Shown here in pieces: positions 1 to 10,506 of a stretch of DNA of 33,694 bases. The notes beneath the pieces were generated by a model. That model saw only the letters and a program-made list of their open reading frames with translations, searched no databases and was not told where the DNA came from. Location: contig NZ_LHZQ01000193.1 of the NCBI RefSeq assembly GCF_001580915.1, positions 1-33,694 on the forward strand. Reading direction: 5' to 3'. The position numbers and the translations under genes were made by a program. Each line of letters starts with the position of its first letter. Position 1 is the stretch's first letter. This DNA is from Acetobacter tropicalis. GTDB lineage: Bacteria > Pseudomonadota > Alphaproteobacteria > Acetobacterales > Acetobacteraceae.

Positions 1-40
1 GTAGGCTGGTAGGCTGGTAGGCTGGTAGGCTGGTAGGCTA
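1..40. repeat. 8-bp tandem repeat, five copies, cut by the window edge
   Basis: The first 40 bases are five head-to-tail copies of gtaggctg; the last copy ends in a instead of g. The array runs into the left edge, so five is a minimum copy number. The unit is not a multiple of three, so slippage inside a gene would shift the frame, but no coding region can be assigned to the visible part. It is far too short-period for a CRISPR. Such arrays are prone to copy-number change by slippage; any effect on a neighbouring gene is inference. Confidence 0.9.
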
Positions 41-227
41 TTCAAAAGGTCCAGTCCCAAGCAACGCAAGGGATTTTTGGGGCTAGAACGGGCCTTTGAA
101 GAGCATCAGGCAAAAGAAAAACCGGGGGCAACAAACTGAAGCGTTTAGGGCGAACGTTTACCCACGCTGGTCAGAGAAACGTCTCTCGTTCCTTTATCCC
201 ATCAGGATGAGAAAGCCCGTGTTTGGC
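41..227. other. Intergenic stretch with no recognised gene
   Basis: I see no convincing open reading frame, tRNA or known RNA motif between the tandem repeat and the hairpin at 228. A short agaga-aacg-tctct hairpin sits at 173-186. The sequence is presumably the far downstream region of cysE (minus strand) and of whatever lies left of the window. Confidence 0.5.
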
Positions 228-280
228 GTGGAAGCTGAGTGCGTGTGAAAAACACACTCAGCTTCCACTTCCTATTTTCT
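228..280 (+). terminator. Strong hairpin with T-rich flank beyond the end of cysE
   Basis: A 14-bp perfect stem pairs 228-241 (gtggaagctgagtg) with 255-268 (cactcagcttccac) around a 13-base loop. On the plus strand it is followed by a T-rich run (ttcctattttctctt), which fits a plus-strand terminator. On the minus strand, where cysE ends about 55 bases before it, no T-run follows, so its use as the cysE terminator is less certain. No plus-strand gene is visible between the window edge and the hairpin. Confidence 0.55.
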
Positions 281-322
281 CTTAGGCGCGGAGATTGCGG
301 GGGGCCTTAGACTGCAAGCCGC

Positions 323-1177
323 TCAGATAATATAGTCAATCGGCGGTAGCATCTGGTCCATGGTCAGGGCAGGCATGCCGGAATGGCGCGTTCCCACCTT
401 GCGGGCCGGGTTACCAACCACAGTGGTAAAGGGCGGCACGGATTCCAGAACAATGGAGCCCGCCCCTATTTTTGCGCCTTCGCCAACTTCGATATTGCCC
501 AGCACTTTAGCGCCAGCCCCGATCAGCACCCCGCGCCGTACCTTGGGGTGACGGTCTCCACTATGTTTGCCGGTGCCGCCGAGCGTCACTTCCTGCAACA
601 GGGAGACATCATCCTCAATAATGCAGGTTTCCCCCACCACAATACCTGTCCCGTGGTCAAACAGGATGCGCCTGCCAAGACGGGCAGCCGGGTGAATATC
701 GACACCAAACAATTCGGACGCGCGGCTTTGCAGATGCAAGGCCAGATGCCGCCTGCCTTCATGCCAGAGCCAGTGCGCCACACGATAGCTCTGCACGGCA
801 TGAAAGCCCTTGAAGAACAGAAACGGCGTCACGTAATCCGGGCAGGCAGGGTCGCGCTCCCGAATGGCCACCATATCGGCGGCAGAAGCGCAGACAATTT
901 CGGGCTGCGCCTCCAGCCCTTCCATCACCAGTTCAGAGAGCGCATCTGCCGCAACGGAGCGATCCCCCAGCTTGCGCCCCAACAGGGCAGCCAGTGCGGA
1001 GGCAAAATCGGAGTGGCTGCGGATACCCGTGGCCAGCAGGCCGCGCACCAGAGGGTCATTGCAGACGCAGGCCTGGGCGATCATCTGTTGCCACAGGACT
1101 TCCAGTTGAGGGCCGCACGCCATGCTGGCCTCATCAAAATGACTGGATAGAACAGAATTGGAATGCACCTTGTTCAT
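323..1177 (-). CDS. cysE: Serine O-acetyltransferase
   Basis: Transfers acetyl from acetyl-CoA to L-serine to give O-acetylserine, the first committed step of cysteine synthesis in the cytoplasm. The 284-residue protein has the alpha-helical N-terminal SAT domain (about 15-150) and a C-terminal left-handed beta-helix of hexapeptide repeats (about 155-262). The DIHPA, DHGTGIVVGET and GDRHPK signatures place the catalytic histidines at H175 and H210 and the aspartate at D160, matching the E. coli enzyme. The reading frame stays open upstream to a TTG at 1210, but the ATG at 1177 is preceded by ggagag at good spacing and gives the normal family length, so I chose it. It begins 29 bases after the stop of the upstream UbiH-like gene and is probably cotranscribed with it. 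Confidence 0.95.
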   Translation of the reverse strand: MNKVHSNSVLSSHFDEASMACGPQLEVLWQQMIAQACVCNDPLVRGLLATGIRSHSDFASALAALLGRKLGDRSVAADALSELVMEGLEAQPEIVCASAADMVAIRERDPACPDYVTPFLFFKGFHAVQSYRVAHWLWHEGRRHLALHLQSRASELFGVDIHPAARLGRRILFDHGTGIVVGETCIIEDDVSLLQEVTLGGTGKHSGDRHPKVRRGVLIGAGAKVLGNIEVGEGAKIGAGSIVLESVPPFTTVVGNPARKVGTRHSGMPALTMDQMLPPIDYII

Positions 1178-1206
1178 CGGTGAGTTCTCTCCAGAATGAG
1201 AAACGA

Positions 1207-2457
1207 TCAAATCCCCATGGCGTGGCGCACAAAGGCCTTGCGCAGCTTGGGAAACCGGTTGACGCCTGCAATACCCAGATCACGCGCCAGACGAATAACG
1301 GGATTGTTGTTGCTGAACAGTCTATCAAGTGTATCGGTTGCCGCAAGCATCAGCATATTGGCGGGCCGACATCGGGCCTGATACCGGGCCAGTAGCGCCG
1401 GACCGCCCAGATCCTCGCCCTTTGCGTGCGCAGTAATCATAATGTCACTCAGCGCGATAATATCCCGAAACCCCAGATTAAGCCCCTGCCCCGCAATAGG
1501 GTGAATGCCATGGGCGGCATCCCCAACCAGCAGCAGGCGCGTATCCGTGTAACGCTGCGCATATTGAGCAGAAAGCGGATAGGTCCAGCGCCGTCCCACC
1601 GGCGTCACCTTGCCCAGCCGGGTGTTCCCCATACGGCGTTCGATTTCGCGGGCAAACACCTCATCCGGCAGAGCGGCAAACCGTTCGGCTACGCCATCCT
1701 TATCACTCCATACAATAGCGGACAGATAGGGATGGCTCTCTGTTCCGGTCATGGGCAGTTGGGCAAAGGGGCCTGCGGGCAGAAAATGTTCCAACGCGCC
1801 GTTATCATGCGGGAATTCATGCGCAATGGCGCAGACAATGGCCGTCTGCCCGTAGGACAGTTTGGTCAACGGAATACCGGCTTGCGAACGCAGGCGGCTT
1901 TTCCGGCCATCAGCCGCGACCACGACAGAAGCGCGGAAAGTCCGGCCATCGTGCAACCGCACCGTCGCGCCATCGGCCTGCCGTTCCACAGTCGCTTCTG
2001 CCGGGGCCAGAACCGTCAGGTTAGGCTGGGTATGCAGGGTTTCATTCAGAGCCACACGGAGCGCCCGGGCCTCCACCATCCAGCCGAATGGCTGGGAAGC
2101 ATCGTCCCGCGTGAATTCCAGAAACAGGGAGGACGCTGGTTCGCCCGGCCGGCCGTCCGTTACCAGAATATCCTCAATAGGGCAGGACGCCAGCGGCAGA
2201 ACCTCCCACACACCTGCTTCTTCCAGCAGCTTCTTGGGGCCGGCTGCAATGGCGTAGGCCCGGCCATCAAAATCAGGATGCTCCATGGGTGGCAGGTCGG
2301 CGCGGTCAATAATGGCGACCGTGATCCCTTCCTTTGCAAGCCGGCACGCCAAGGTTGCCCCAACAGGCCCGGCGCCGACAATACAGACATCAACATCCGG
2401 CAGCATCTGGCCTGCGGGCGCGGTGTCATGAACAGCGGATGCGGTGGAGGCAACCAT
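1207..2457 (-). CDS. UbiH/UbiF/COQ6-family FAD-dependent hydroxylase
   Basis: A flavoprotein monooxygenase of the type that hydroxylates the ring of ubiquinone precursors at the inner membrane. In 416 residues it shows the three family motifs: the dinucleotide-binding GAGPVG at 28-33, the DG motif (AADGRKSRLR, 181-190) and the GD motif with its long signature (GDAAHGIHPIAGQGLNLG, 312-329). The ring position attacked (UbiH, UbiF, UbiI or UbiL type) cannot be told from motifs alone, so no symbol is given. The ATG start has an aagga element about ten bases upstream. cysE follows 29 bases downstream on the same strand; the two pathways are unrelated, so the pairing looks merely positional. It is divergent from glnK. 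Confidence 0.9.
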   Translation of the reverse strand: MVASTASAVHDTAPAGQMLPDVDVCIVGAGPVGATLACRLAKEGITVAIIDRADLPPMEHPDFDGRAYAIAAGPKKLLEEAGVWEVLPLASCPIEDILVTDGRPGEPASSLFLEFTRDDASQPFGWMVEARALRVALNETLHTQPNLTVLAPAEATVERQADGATVRLHDGRTFRASVVVAADGRKSRLRSQAGIPLTKLSYGQTAIVCAIAHEFPHDNGALEHFLPAGPFAQLPMTGTESHPYLSAIVWSDKDGVAERFAALPDEVFAREIERRMGNTRLGKVTPVGRRWTYPLSAQYAQRYTDTRLLLVGDAAHGIHPIAGQGLNLGFRDIIALSDIMITAHAKGEDLGGPALLARYQARCRPANMLMLAATDTLDRLFSNNNPVIRLARDLGIAGVNRFPKLRKAFVRHAMGI

Positions 2458-2511
2458 GGTCTTTATTCCTTATGCACATCCCCCGCGCGTAAAGCCTGCC
2501 CGGGGTTCTGA

Positions 2512-3009
<498 letters not shown>

Positions 3010-3010
3010 T

Positions 3011-3751
3011 TTACGAAATACCAACGATTTCCCTGGAGGCCACGCAGACTGTTCTTCTATTGTAGCAAATCCAGACATTGAGAAGGCGTTCTGAAATAAA
3101 ACCAAAAGCGCGTTTCTGGTAGTCATCATAGGCTTTGTAGAAGGGCATTTTCTGCAATTTGAACAAAATGGGAAAGAGCCACGCGCAATAACGATCCAGC
3201 ACCTCTTTCCTTGCCACCACCATATTGCAGAGAGACAACGCTTTTCCATTCATGACAAAGTCAAATGCCGAGAGATACTGGGGTGTCTCTTGGGCAATAA
3301 CTTCCCTGACCAGATACATGTCCCAAGCCCCATGCATCACCGCATAGTCTTCCAGCAAAGACACGCTGATATGGTTGGGGTAGGCAGCAATAAGATCCAC
3401 CCCATCACTGAACTCGGCAAAATCGTCACGACTGGCGATTCTGGGGCCCGTTACGGCCTCTGATCTCTCTTCATTCCAGAACTGATCCGTCCAATGCCAG
3501 CGCTGCCCAAAATAGCGCCTGTAATGCACCAATCCGGTAATGGCATGATGTGTATTTTTCCAGATCCAGTAAAGTGCTGTCAATTCACAGAAATTCTTAT
3601 TCAAATAAGAAATATTGTCTCCTGAATCATCACGACAATACCTCAAATTTTCCGTTGTCAGCGCGGCTCCTACCTGTATAGGCGTATAAAGCGTGTCAAC
3701 CGGTGCTTTGAACGGTTTGTGCGTTGCAACATAAATTCTCAAATCAGACAT
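3011..3751 (-). CDS. DUF4422 family glycosyltransferase-like protein
   Basis: A 246-residue protein recognised as the DUF4422 family, usually found among capsule, O-antigen and exopolysaccharide genes and believed to be glycosyltransferases. Visible family features are the N-terminal IYVATHK strand, the LNKNFCELTALYWIWKN block (about 51-67), VHYRRYF, the NMVVARKEVLDRYCAWLF segment and the RAFGFISERLLNVW region near the C-terminus. No signal peptide or membrane span is seen, so it should be cytosolic or peripheral. It is downstream of the GT17-type gene (211-base gap), sits tail-to-tail with glnK at a one-base gap, and is AT-richer than its surroundings. Donor and acceptor sugars are unknown. 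The start codon is an ATG with only a weak upstream ribosome site. Confidence 0.8.
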   Translation of the reverse strand: MSDLRIYVATHKPFKAPVDTLYTPIQVGAALTTENLRYCRDDSGDNISYLNKNFCELTALYWIWKNTHHAITGLVHYRRYFGQRWHWTDQFWNEERSEAVTGPRIASRDDFAEFSDGVDLIAAYPNHISVSLLEDYAVMHGAWDMYLVREVIAQETPQYLSAFDFVMNGKALSLCNMVVARKEVLDRYCAWLFPILFKLQKMPFYKAYDDYQKRAFGFISERLLNVWICYNRRTVCVASREIVGIS

Positions 3752-3905
3752 CCAAGATTTCCCGGCAGAGCATACTCTCTCAACTTCGCTCTCCCAAGTC
3801 CCGGCACCATTTTTTGGGGCATGGACTCAAGAACTTAAAGCCTCAGGGACTGCTTTTTTCCGGTAGAGGTTGCGGTGTTCCCCTCAACAACACGCCAACA
3901 GAAAG

Positions 3906-3947
3906 CAGCGGGACCATCTCCCAAAAGCGCCTTTCCCACTCCCGCTG
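3906..3947 (-). terminator. Weak inverted repeat downstream of the GT17-type gene
   Basis: An 8-bp inverted repeat (cagcggga at 3906-3913 against tcccgctg at 3940-3947) encloses 26 bases and on the minus strand is followed by ctttctgtt. It lies just after the minus-strand gene ending at 3963 and could be a weak terminator or attenuator before the DUF4422 gene. The loop is long and the T-tract poor. Confidence 0.25.
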
Positions 3948-3962
3948 TCTCCATCCTTATTT

Positions 3963-4925
3963 TTACAGCGTGATATCTGACAAATGTGCGTATTCCTGCG
4001 GGGTCACCCATGAAAGCACTTCCTGCGGCGTGTTCTCATGTTTCACAAGGCGGGCATATTGCTGGCAAACGTTTTTATACAACCCCTGCAATTCCGCCAT
4101 GGCTTCATAAATATCCTTAATAAACCCAAGTTCTTTATAATAGGTTTGATTGTCGTTAATAATCAAAGGGTATTCAGGATAGGAAATAGGCACAAAGCGG
4201 CACGTTTCCTTGAAATTCCCAACGACACCACCGGAAATAATATGGTTTTTCAAAGCATCTCCCTTGCGCATTGCTGATGGCCACAGATCATGCGCGTGAG
4301 AATATGATTCAAATTTATATTTTAACCGCTCAATTCCGCCCAAGTGTGTGAAGTGCCAACCAGAATTATGCAGATCAAGCATTTTCCCTTTGGGCCCCAA
4401 ATCAGCCGCTATCTTAGTGCGGTCCCATCGGGCCGTGGATAAATTCTCAAACCCAACCAGATATTTCTTGCGTGTGGCGTAACAGGCGCTCCAGCCATTA
4501 TCAGACTGTTTCAAGTTCATGTAGAATTGAAACATAGGCATGTTGAACGTAACAAACCCGTCAAAATTGGATGCTTCAAGAATAGTTTTGGGCCTGACCA
4601 ATTCATCAACGTCCGCAATAATGAACATGTCATCATCATCAGCCTGAGCTGCGACACGCAATAACGCGTTTCTCTGGTAATATTCACGCTGAAAAGGGTC
4701 ATGCGTTTCAGGAAAATCATCTATCTGCACGTAGATGATCTTTTCCCTCCACGGAAGAAATCTTTCCTTGTTCTCAAAAAAATAACGAGGCTTTTCATGA
4801 TTGGTGAATGTACGGTTTGATTCGCAGATAACAAAATAATCAACAACCGGATCCATCAGCTTCAATCTGATTTCCAGCATTTCCAGTTCGTTGAAAAATG
4901 GAAAGCAATCATATATCTTCGGCAT
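3963..4925 (-). CDS. GT17-family glycosyltransferase (beta-1,4-N-acetylglucosaminyltransferase-like)
   Basis: A 320-residue protein matching glycosyltransferase family 17, named after the eukaryotic bisecting GlcNAc-transferase MGAT3 but also present in bacterial polysaccharide clusters. It begins with the signature KIYDCFPFFNELEMLEIRL, continues with VVDYFVICESNRTFT and carries a DVD metal/nucleotide-sugar motif at 105-107 (IIADVDELV). A GWHFTHLGG segment about two thirds along is also typical. No signal peptide or membrane span is visible. The DNA is low in GC for this window: 4141-4200 counts to 23 of 60. It is probably cotranscribed with the DUF4422 gene downstream. The true sugar and acceptor are unknown; transfer into the glnK-amtB locus is suggested by position and base composition. 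Confidence 0.85.
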   Translation of the reverse strand: MPKIYDCFPFFNELEMLEIRLKLMDPVVDYFVICESNRTFTNHEKPRYFFENKERFLPWREKIIYVQIDDFPETHDPFQREYYQRNALLRVAAQADDDDMFIIADVDELVRPKTILEASNFDGFVTFNMPMFQFYMNLKQSDNGWSACYATRKKYLVGFENLSTARWDRTKIAADLGPKGKMLDLHNSGWHFTHLGGIERLKYKFESYSHAHDLWPSAMRKGDALKNHIISGGVVGNFKETCRFVPISYPEYPLIINDNQTYYKELGFIKDIYEAMAELQGLYKNVCQQYARLVKHENTPQEVLSWVTPQEYAHLSDITL

Positions 4926-5251
4926 CTTGGCTCCACGAGACGGGGCTACGTCATTCTACACTGTTGCCTGGAGCATACAAAAATTATTAGCTAAATGTAA
5001 ATACTCGGAAAACCGATAAATATTTGAATAATTTCTATTTTATAAAATAAAAGCATTCAGAATTATTATAAGAGTCCATTTTCATTTTCCAGCTATAAAC
5101 ACCGCCTGTTCTTGGGCAGATCGTGCACCTTCTCCATGTTTACTGAAAGAACCGAATAGGTTACGATCCCAAAAGAAATAAGGTATCAATCCAAGGTTAC
5201 CATTTTTGCCTTTGCTGTCCCCGCACAGCATTACAGGGAGAACAAGACTCC
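4926..5251. promoter_or_regulatory. AT-rich divergent region between the glycosyltransferase pair and amtB
   Basis: This 326-base gap contains no gene. Its centre (about 4975-5080) is markedly AT-rich and includes runs such as ctattttataaaataaaag. It must contain the promoter of the minus-strand glycosyltransferase genes and, since amtB is now cut off from glnK by opposing genes, probably a promoter for amtB as well. I could not pin down either promoter, and no GG-N10-GC sigma-54 element was found by eye. A purine-rich gggag about eleven bases before 5252 is the likely amtB ribosome site. Confidence 0.45.
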
Positions 5252-6646
5252 ATGGCCTCGCGGTCCTTTACGGTTTCGCCTGTTTCAGGCGGTTTGAACA
5301 GGCAGGCAGTTATTTCCGCTTTGGTGGGTGGTATTCTGCTTCTTCCCTCCGGTTTTGCCCATGCAGCGGATGCTGGGCCTGCCATTGATACGGGTGATAC
5401 CGCATGGATGCTGATCAGCACCGCACTGGTGTTGATGATGACCATTCCCGGTCTGGCGCTGTTCTACGCGGGCATGGTGCGCAAGAAAAACGTGCTGGCA
5501 ACGCTCATGCAGTCCTTCGCGCTGTGCTGCATCATGTCCATTGTCTGGATGGTGGCCGGATATTCCCTTGCCTTCACCACCGGCTCCCCATGGATTGGCG
5601 GGCTCTCCCGCATGTTTCTGAATGGTCTTGGCGCCCATATTCATAATGGTTCGGATATCGCCTTCACGCTGGGAGCGGATTCTCCTAACGCCACGACCAT
5701 GACCATCCCTGAGAGCATCTTCATGATGTTCCAGATGACATTTGCCATCATTACCCCAGCACTGATCTCCGGCGCGTATGCGGAACGCATGAAGTTCAGC
5801 GCCATGTGCGTGTTCTCCATCATCTGGTCTCTGGTTGTGTATGCGCCCATCGCCCATTGGGTATGGAGCCCGATCGGCTGGCTGGCTGGCCTTGGCACAG
5901 CAGACTTTGCTGGCGGCACTGTGGTGCATATCAATGCCGGTATTGCCGGGTTGGTCTGCGCACTTGTGCTGGGCCGCCGGAAAGGTTTTGGGCAGGATGA
6001 TCTCTCCCCCTTCAACCTGACCTACGCCATTATCGGGGCCTCCCTGCTGTGGGTTGGCTGGTTCGGGTTCAATGCGGGGTCTGCCGTTGGCGCAAATGGC
6101 CGTGCAGGCATGGCCATGGCCACCACCCAGATTGCCGCAGCAGGGGCTGGGGTTGCATGGATGCTGGCTGAATGGCTGCGCACCGGCAAACCGACCGTGC
6201 TGGGTGTGATCTCCGGCGCTGTGGGTGGGCTTGTTGCCATTACACCCGCTGCGGGCTTCGTGCTGCCCGGCAGCGCATTGATTATCGGCCTGATTACCGG
6301 CGTTGTCTGCTTCTGGAGCGCGACCTCCCTCAAACACCTGCTGGGTTATGATGACAGTCTGGACGCCTTTGGCGTGCACGGCGTGGGCGGGATTGTGGGC
6401 GCATTGCTGACGGGCGTTTTCGCCTACGGCCCGCTTTCTGCAACAGATGCCAACCCCACGGGTATTGTGGGTTCCGTCCACCAGCTTGTGGTGCAGAGTG
6501 AAGCTGTGATTGTCACCATTCTGTGGTGCGGCGCGATTTCTTTCATTCTGCTGAAGCTGATTGACATGACCATGGGCCTGCGTGTCACGGCGGATCAGGA
6601 ACTGGAAGGGCTGGACATGTCCTTGCATGGGGAACGGATCAACTAA
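5252..6646 (+). CDS. amtB: Ammonium transporter AmtB
   Basis: A trimeric inner-membrane channel for ammonium/ammonia, blocked by deuridylylated GlnK when nitrogen is plentiful. The 464-residue protein has an N-terminal signal-like hydrophobic segment ending near AHAAD (about residue 40), as expected for Amt proteins with a cleaved leader, followed by eleven predicted spans. The twin pore histidines are visible: H226 in GGTVVHINAG and H376 in DAFGVHGVGG; the family block AYAERMKFSA is also present. Start ATG follows a gggag element. Normally amtB directly follows glnK; here 2.2 kb with two opposing genes separates them, so coordinated expression would need two promoters. A clear terminator follows. 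Confidence 0.96.
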   Translation: MASRSFTVSPVSGGLNRQAVISALVGGILLLPSGFAHAADAGPAIDTGDTAWMLISTALVLMMTIPGLALFYAGMVRKKNVLATLMQSFALCCIMSIVWMVAGYSLAFTTGSPWIGGLSRMFLNGLGAHIHNGSDIAFTLGADSPNATTMTIPESIFMMFQMTFAIITPALISGAYAERMKFSAMCVFSIIWSLVVYAPIAHWVWSPIGWLAGLGTADFAGGTVVHINAGIAGLVCALVLGRRKGFGQDDLSPFNLTYAIIGASLLWVGWFGFNAGSAVGANGRAGMAMATTQIAAAGAGVAWMLAEWLRTGKPTVLGVISGAVGGLVAITPAAGFVLPGSALIIGLITGVVCFWSATSLKHLLGYDDSLDAFGVHGVGGIVGALLTGVFAYGPLSATDANPTGIVGSVHQLVVQSEAVIVTILWCGAISFILLKLIDMTMGLRVTADQELEGLDMSLHGERIN

Positions 6647-6672
6647 CCTCCGCCTGCCCTCTTTCAATTCTG

Positions 6673-6708
6673 AACCCCTCCCCGCGCCAACCGCAGGGAG
6701 GGGTTTTT
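6673..6708 (+). terminator. Rho-independent terminator of amtB
   Basis: A perfect 10-bp stem, aacccctccc (6673-6682) with gggaggggtt (6696-6705), closes a 13-base loop and runs into a five-T tract. It begins 27 bases after the amtB stop codon. Confidence 0.9.
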
Positions 6709-6847
6709 CATGTCTGGGGCTGATTTTGCTTCCAGAACAAGACGGTCGTTTCCAAACACACAACTTCATCGTATGCTGCTGATAATTCAGGGCGTGACGG
6801 CATGGGGCCGTATTTCCAACCCTGGCTTTGGATGAGGTTTTGTCAGC

Positions 6848-7351
6848 ATGACATCTTCTGCCCGCATTACGCTGGCCGCACTGGCCTTGAGCTGCGCCAC
6901 CGCACTTTCCGCCCCCGCAGCTCACGCTCTGACTGCAAAAGAGTGCCACCAGAGTTTTGCCGCAGCACGGACTGCTGGCACCCTGAACGGCAAGAGCTAC
7001 AAGGAATTCAAGGCCGCCACCTGTGATGCGCCTGCAAGTGCCGCCACCACAGCGCCAACTGCATCCGCCCCCAAGGAAGCCGCACCGGCCACAGCACCCG
7101 CAGCCACCACCGGCACCACGCCTACGGAAGCTGCCAAGCCTGCCACGACTCCCGTCAGTTCAGGCGGCGTGATCTTTCCGTCCGCCGTTGCCTCTCAATA
7201 CGCCAACCTGAGCGCAGGCAAAGGCCGAATGAAGACCTGTCTAGACCAGTATAACGCCAACAAGACCAGCGGTGGCAACGGGTCCCTCAAATGGATTCAG
7301 AAAGGTGGTGGCTACTACAGCCAGTGCAACACACGCCTGAAGGGCGGCTAA
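6848..7351 (+). CDS. Small secreted protein with two Cys-pair segments (PsiF-like pattern)
   Basis: A 167-residue protein with a clear signal peptide (hydrophobic about 7-20, cleavage near AHA-LT at 27). The mature part has two short Cys-bounded segments: one near the N-terminus (KECHQSF to FKAATC) and one at the C-terminus (MKTCLDQYNAN to YYSQCNTRLKGG). They are joined by a low-complexity linker of about 60 residues rich in Ala, Thr and Pro. The C-x(about 24-29)-C spacing and the LNGKSYKEF-type middle resemble PsiF-repeat proteins, but the likeness is weak and made by eye. Each cysteine pair could form a periplasmic disulfide. Function unknown. It has its own upstream region after the amtB terminator and is convergent with the protease gene. 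The ribosome site is weak (ggatgagg about ten bases upstream). Confidence 0.75.
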   Translation: MTSSARITLAALALSCATALSAPAAHALTAKECHQSFAAARTAGTLNGKSYKEFKAATCDAPASAATTAPTASAPKEAAPATAPAATTGTTPTEAAKPATTPVSSGGVIFPSAVASQYANLSAGKGRMKTCLDQYNANKTSGGNGSLKWIQKGGGYYSQCNTRLKGG

Positions 7352-7359
7352 AATACTCT

Positions 7360-7386
7360 GCCGGAACGCCTGCGGGATGTTCCGGC
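7360..7386. terminator. Hairpin between convergent genes, possible two-way terminator
   Basis: The 8-bp inverted repeat gccggaac (7360-7367) with gttccggc (7379-7386) lies between the plus-strand gene ending at 7351 and the minus-strand gene ending at 7438. Neither side has a pure T-tract; the minus-strand side reads agagtatttt. Terminator function is likely from position rather than from strength. Confidence 0.5.
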
Positions 7387-7437
7387 CTCTTCAAGATAAC
7401 CGTTCCCCGTGTTGCGAAAAAAACGGGGGGCGTGCTC

Positions 7438-8394
7438 CTACCGTTTGAGAGACGGCATGACGTACAGCTTGCCGGTCCGGTAAGAAATCCAGACTTTGTG
7501 CGCCGCAAACCAGTCTGATCCAAGCAGCATATCCACGGAATCCTGAATGGGGGCCACGGTCAGAACCGGGGCTTTTTCTTCTTCCAGCCCGTATTTCAAT
7601 GACCGAAATTTGTGCCAGTGATACACCTGCCGGTGCCCATCCACACCGCTGGTAATGCCACCGGGATCAGCCTCCAGCATGGTGGACGTCACCCCCAGAC
7701 GAGCCACAACGGCCTCTGAGACAATGCGCGAACGCGCGCCGCTATCTACCAACGCTTTCAACGGCTTTCCATCCAGTTCCACCTGAATGGTCACGCGCCG
7801 TCCATCAAACTGCATGGGCAAGGCGCGGTAGATCACATGCCAATCCTGCGGCCCGCCACACACGGCCGATGTTTTGCTGGTATCCCAGAACGTCAGCCAG
7901 CCACCGGCCACATCAAATTCCACATCATAGCGGGAGAGCAGATCTCCCCCCACCAACCCTTCTATTGGGGGCTGGGTCTGTGGCTTTCCGGGTAGATATC
8001 CAACAGGGATGGACAGCGGCCCCGTCTCCAGACCGCCCATTTTGAAGCTCTGCACAATCACGTTTGGCACCAGACGGCCTAGCCCCCCCGTACCGCGCAC
8101 CACCGTATGCACGGAAGGATCAAGCGAAAGACCGAACTGGTCCGCCCCTTCAGGCGAAATCAGACTTCCCTCAGACCCGGTATCCACAATCATGCTTGCG
8201 GGATGGCCGTTGATCTCTACCGGCGCATTCAGAAAACCGGCATCATTCCGCAAGGGCAGACGCGCCACGCGCTCATGCTTGCACGCCCCTTCCGCCCCGC
8301 TGGCTGGCTGCGGCGCAAAAGCACTCACCATGGCCATCAACGCCATGGAAGATGCAAAAGCCAGATGGCGGGGAAAGAAGCGTGCGTGCGTCAT
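7438..8394 (-). CDS. Secreted retropepsin-like aspartic protease with two domains
   Basis: A 318-residue protein with an N-terminal signal sequence (hydrophobic about 11-33, cleavage near SGA) and two retropepsin-like folds in tandem. The first active-site motif is IVDTGS with D71; the second is LVDSGA with D217. Downstream flap and hydrophobic-hydrophobic-Gly elements are suggested by GLVGGDLL and MLLGSDW. Retropepsins normally dimerise; two motifs in one chain would allow a pseudo-dimer like pepsin, but whether both aspartates act is unknown. It should work in the periplasm or at the envelope. The gene starts two bases after the stop of the iminopeptidase gene (tgagcatg), so translation is probably coupled. 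The substrate is unknown. Confidence 0.82.
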   Translation of the reverse strand: MTHARFFPRHLAFASSMALMAMVSAFAPQPASGAEGACKHERVARLPLRNDAGFLNAPVEINGHPASMIVDTGSEGSLISPEGADQFGLSLDPSVHTVVRGTGGLGRLVPNVIVQSFKMGGLETGPLSIPVGYLPGKPQTQPPIEGLVGGDLLSRYDVEFDVAGGWLTFWDTSKTSAVCGGPQDWHVIYRALPMQFDGRRVTIQVELDGKPLKALVDSGARSRIVSEAVVARLGVTSTMLEADPGGITSGVDGHRQVYHWHKFRSLKYGLEEEKAPVLTVAPIQDSVDMLLGSDWFAAHKVWISYRTGKLYVMPSLKR

Positions 8395-8396
8395 GC

Positions 8397-10387
<1,991 letters not shown>

Positions 10388-10506
10388 GCTTCCTCCTACA
10401 CCTCTGAACGGTCTGGCCGCACCTGAAACAACGCCTTACTTGGTCAGAGTTTTTCTTCTCACGCAAGCACTGTTCTTTGGCCGCACAGCCGCTTAAACAG
10501 GAACAC

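Noticed and set aside
1..40. CRISPR array
   Set aside because: The 8-bp units are directly contiguous with no spacers.
1178..1210. Longer cysE starting at TTG 1210
   Set aside because: The ATG at 1177 has a ggagag ribosome site and the extension would run into the UbiH-like stop without family support.
1426..2511. A 361-codon open frame on the plus strand opposite the UbiH-like gene
   Set aside because: Composition is low in normal hydrophobic structure and it lies wholly against a well-supported FAD hydroxylase.
5285..6949. A 554-codon open frame on the minus strand opposite amtB
   Set aside because: It is a shadow of high-GC amtB codons: no family likeness, His/Gln/Gly-rich composition, and the plus-strand product is unmistakably AmtB.
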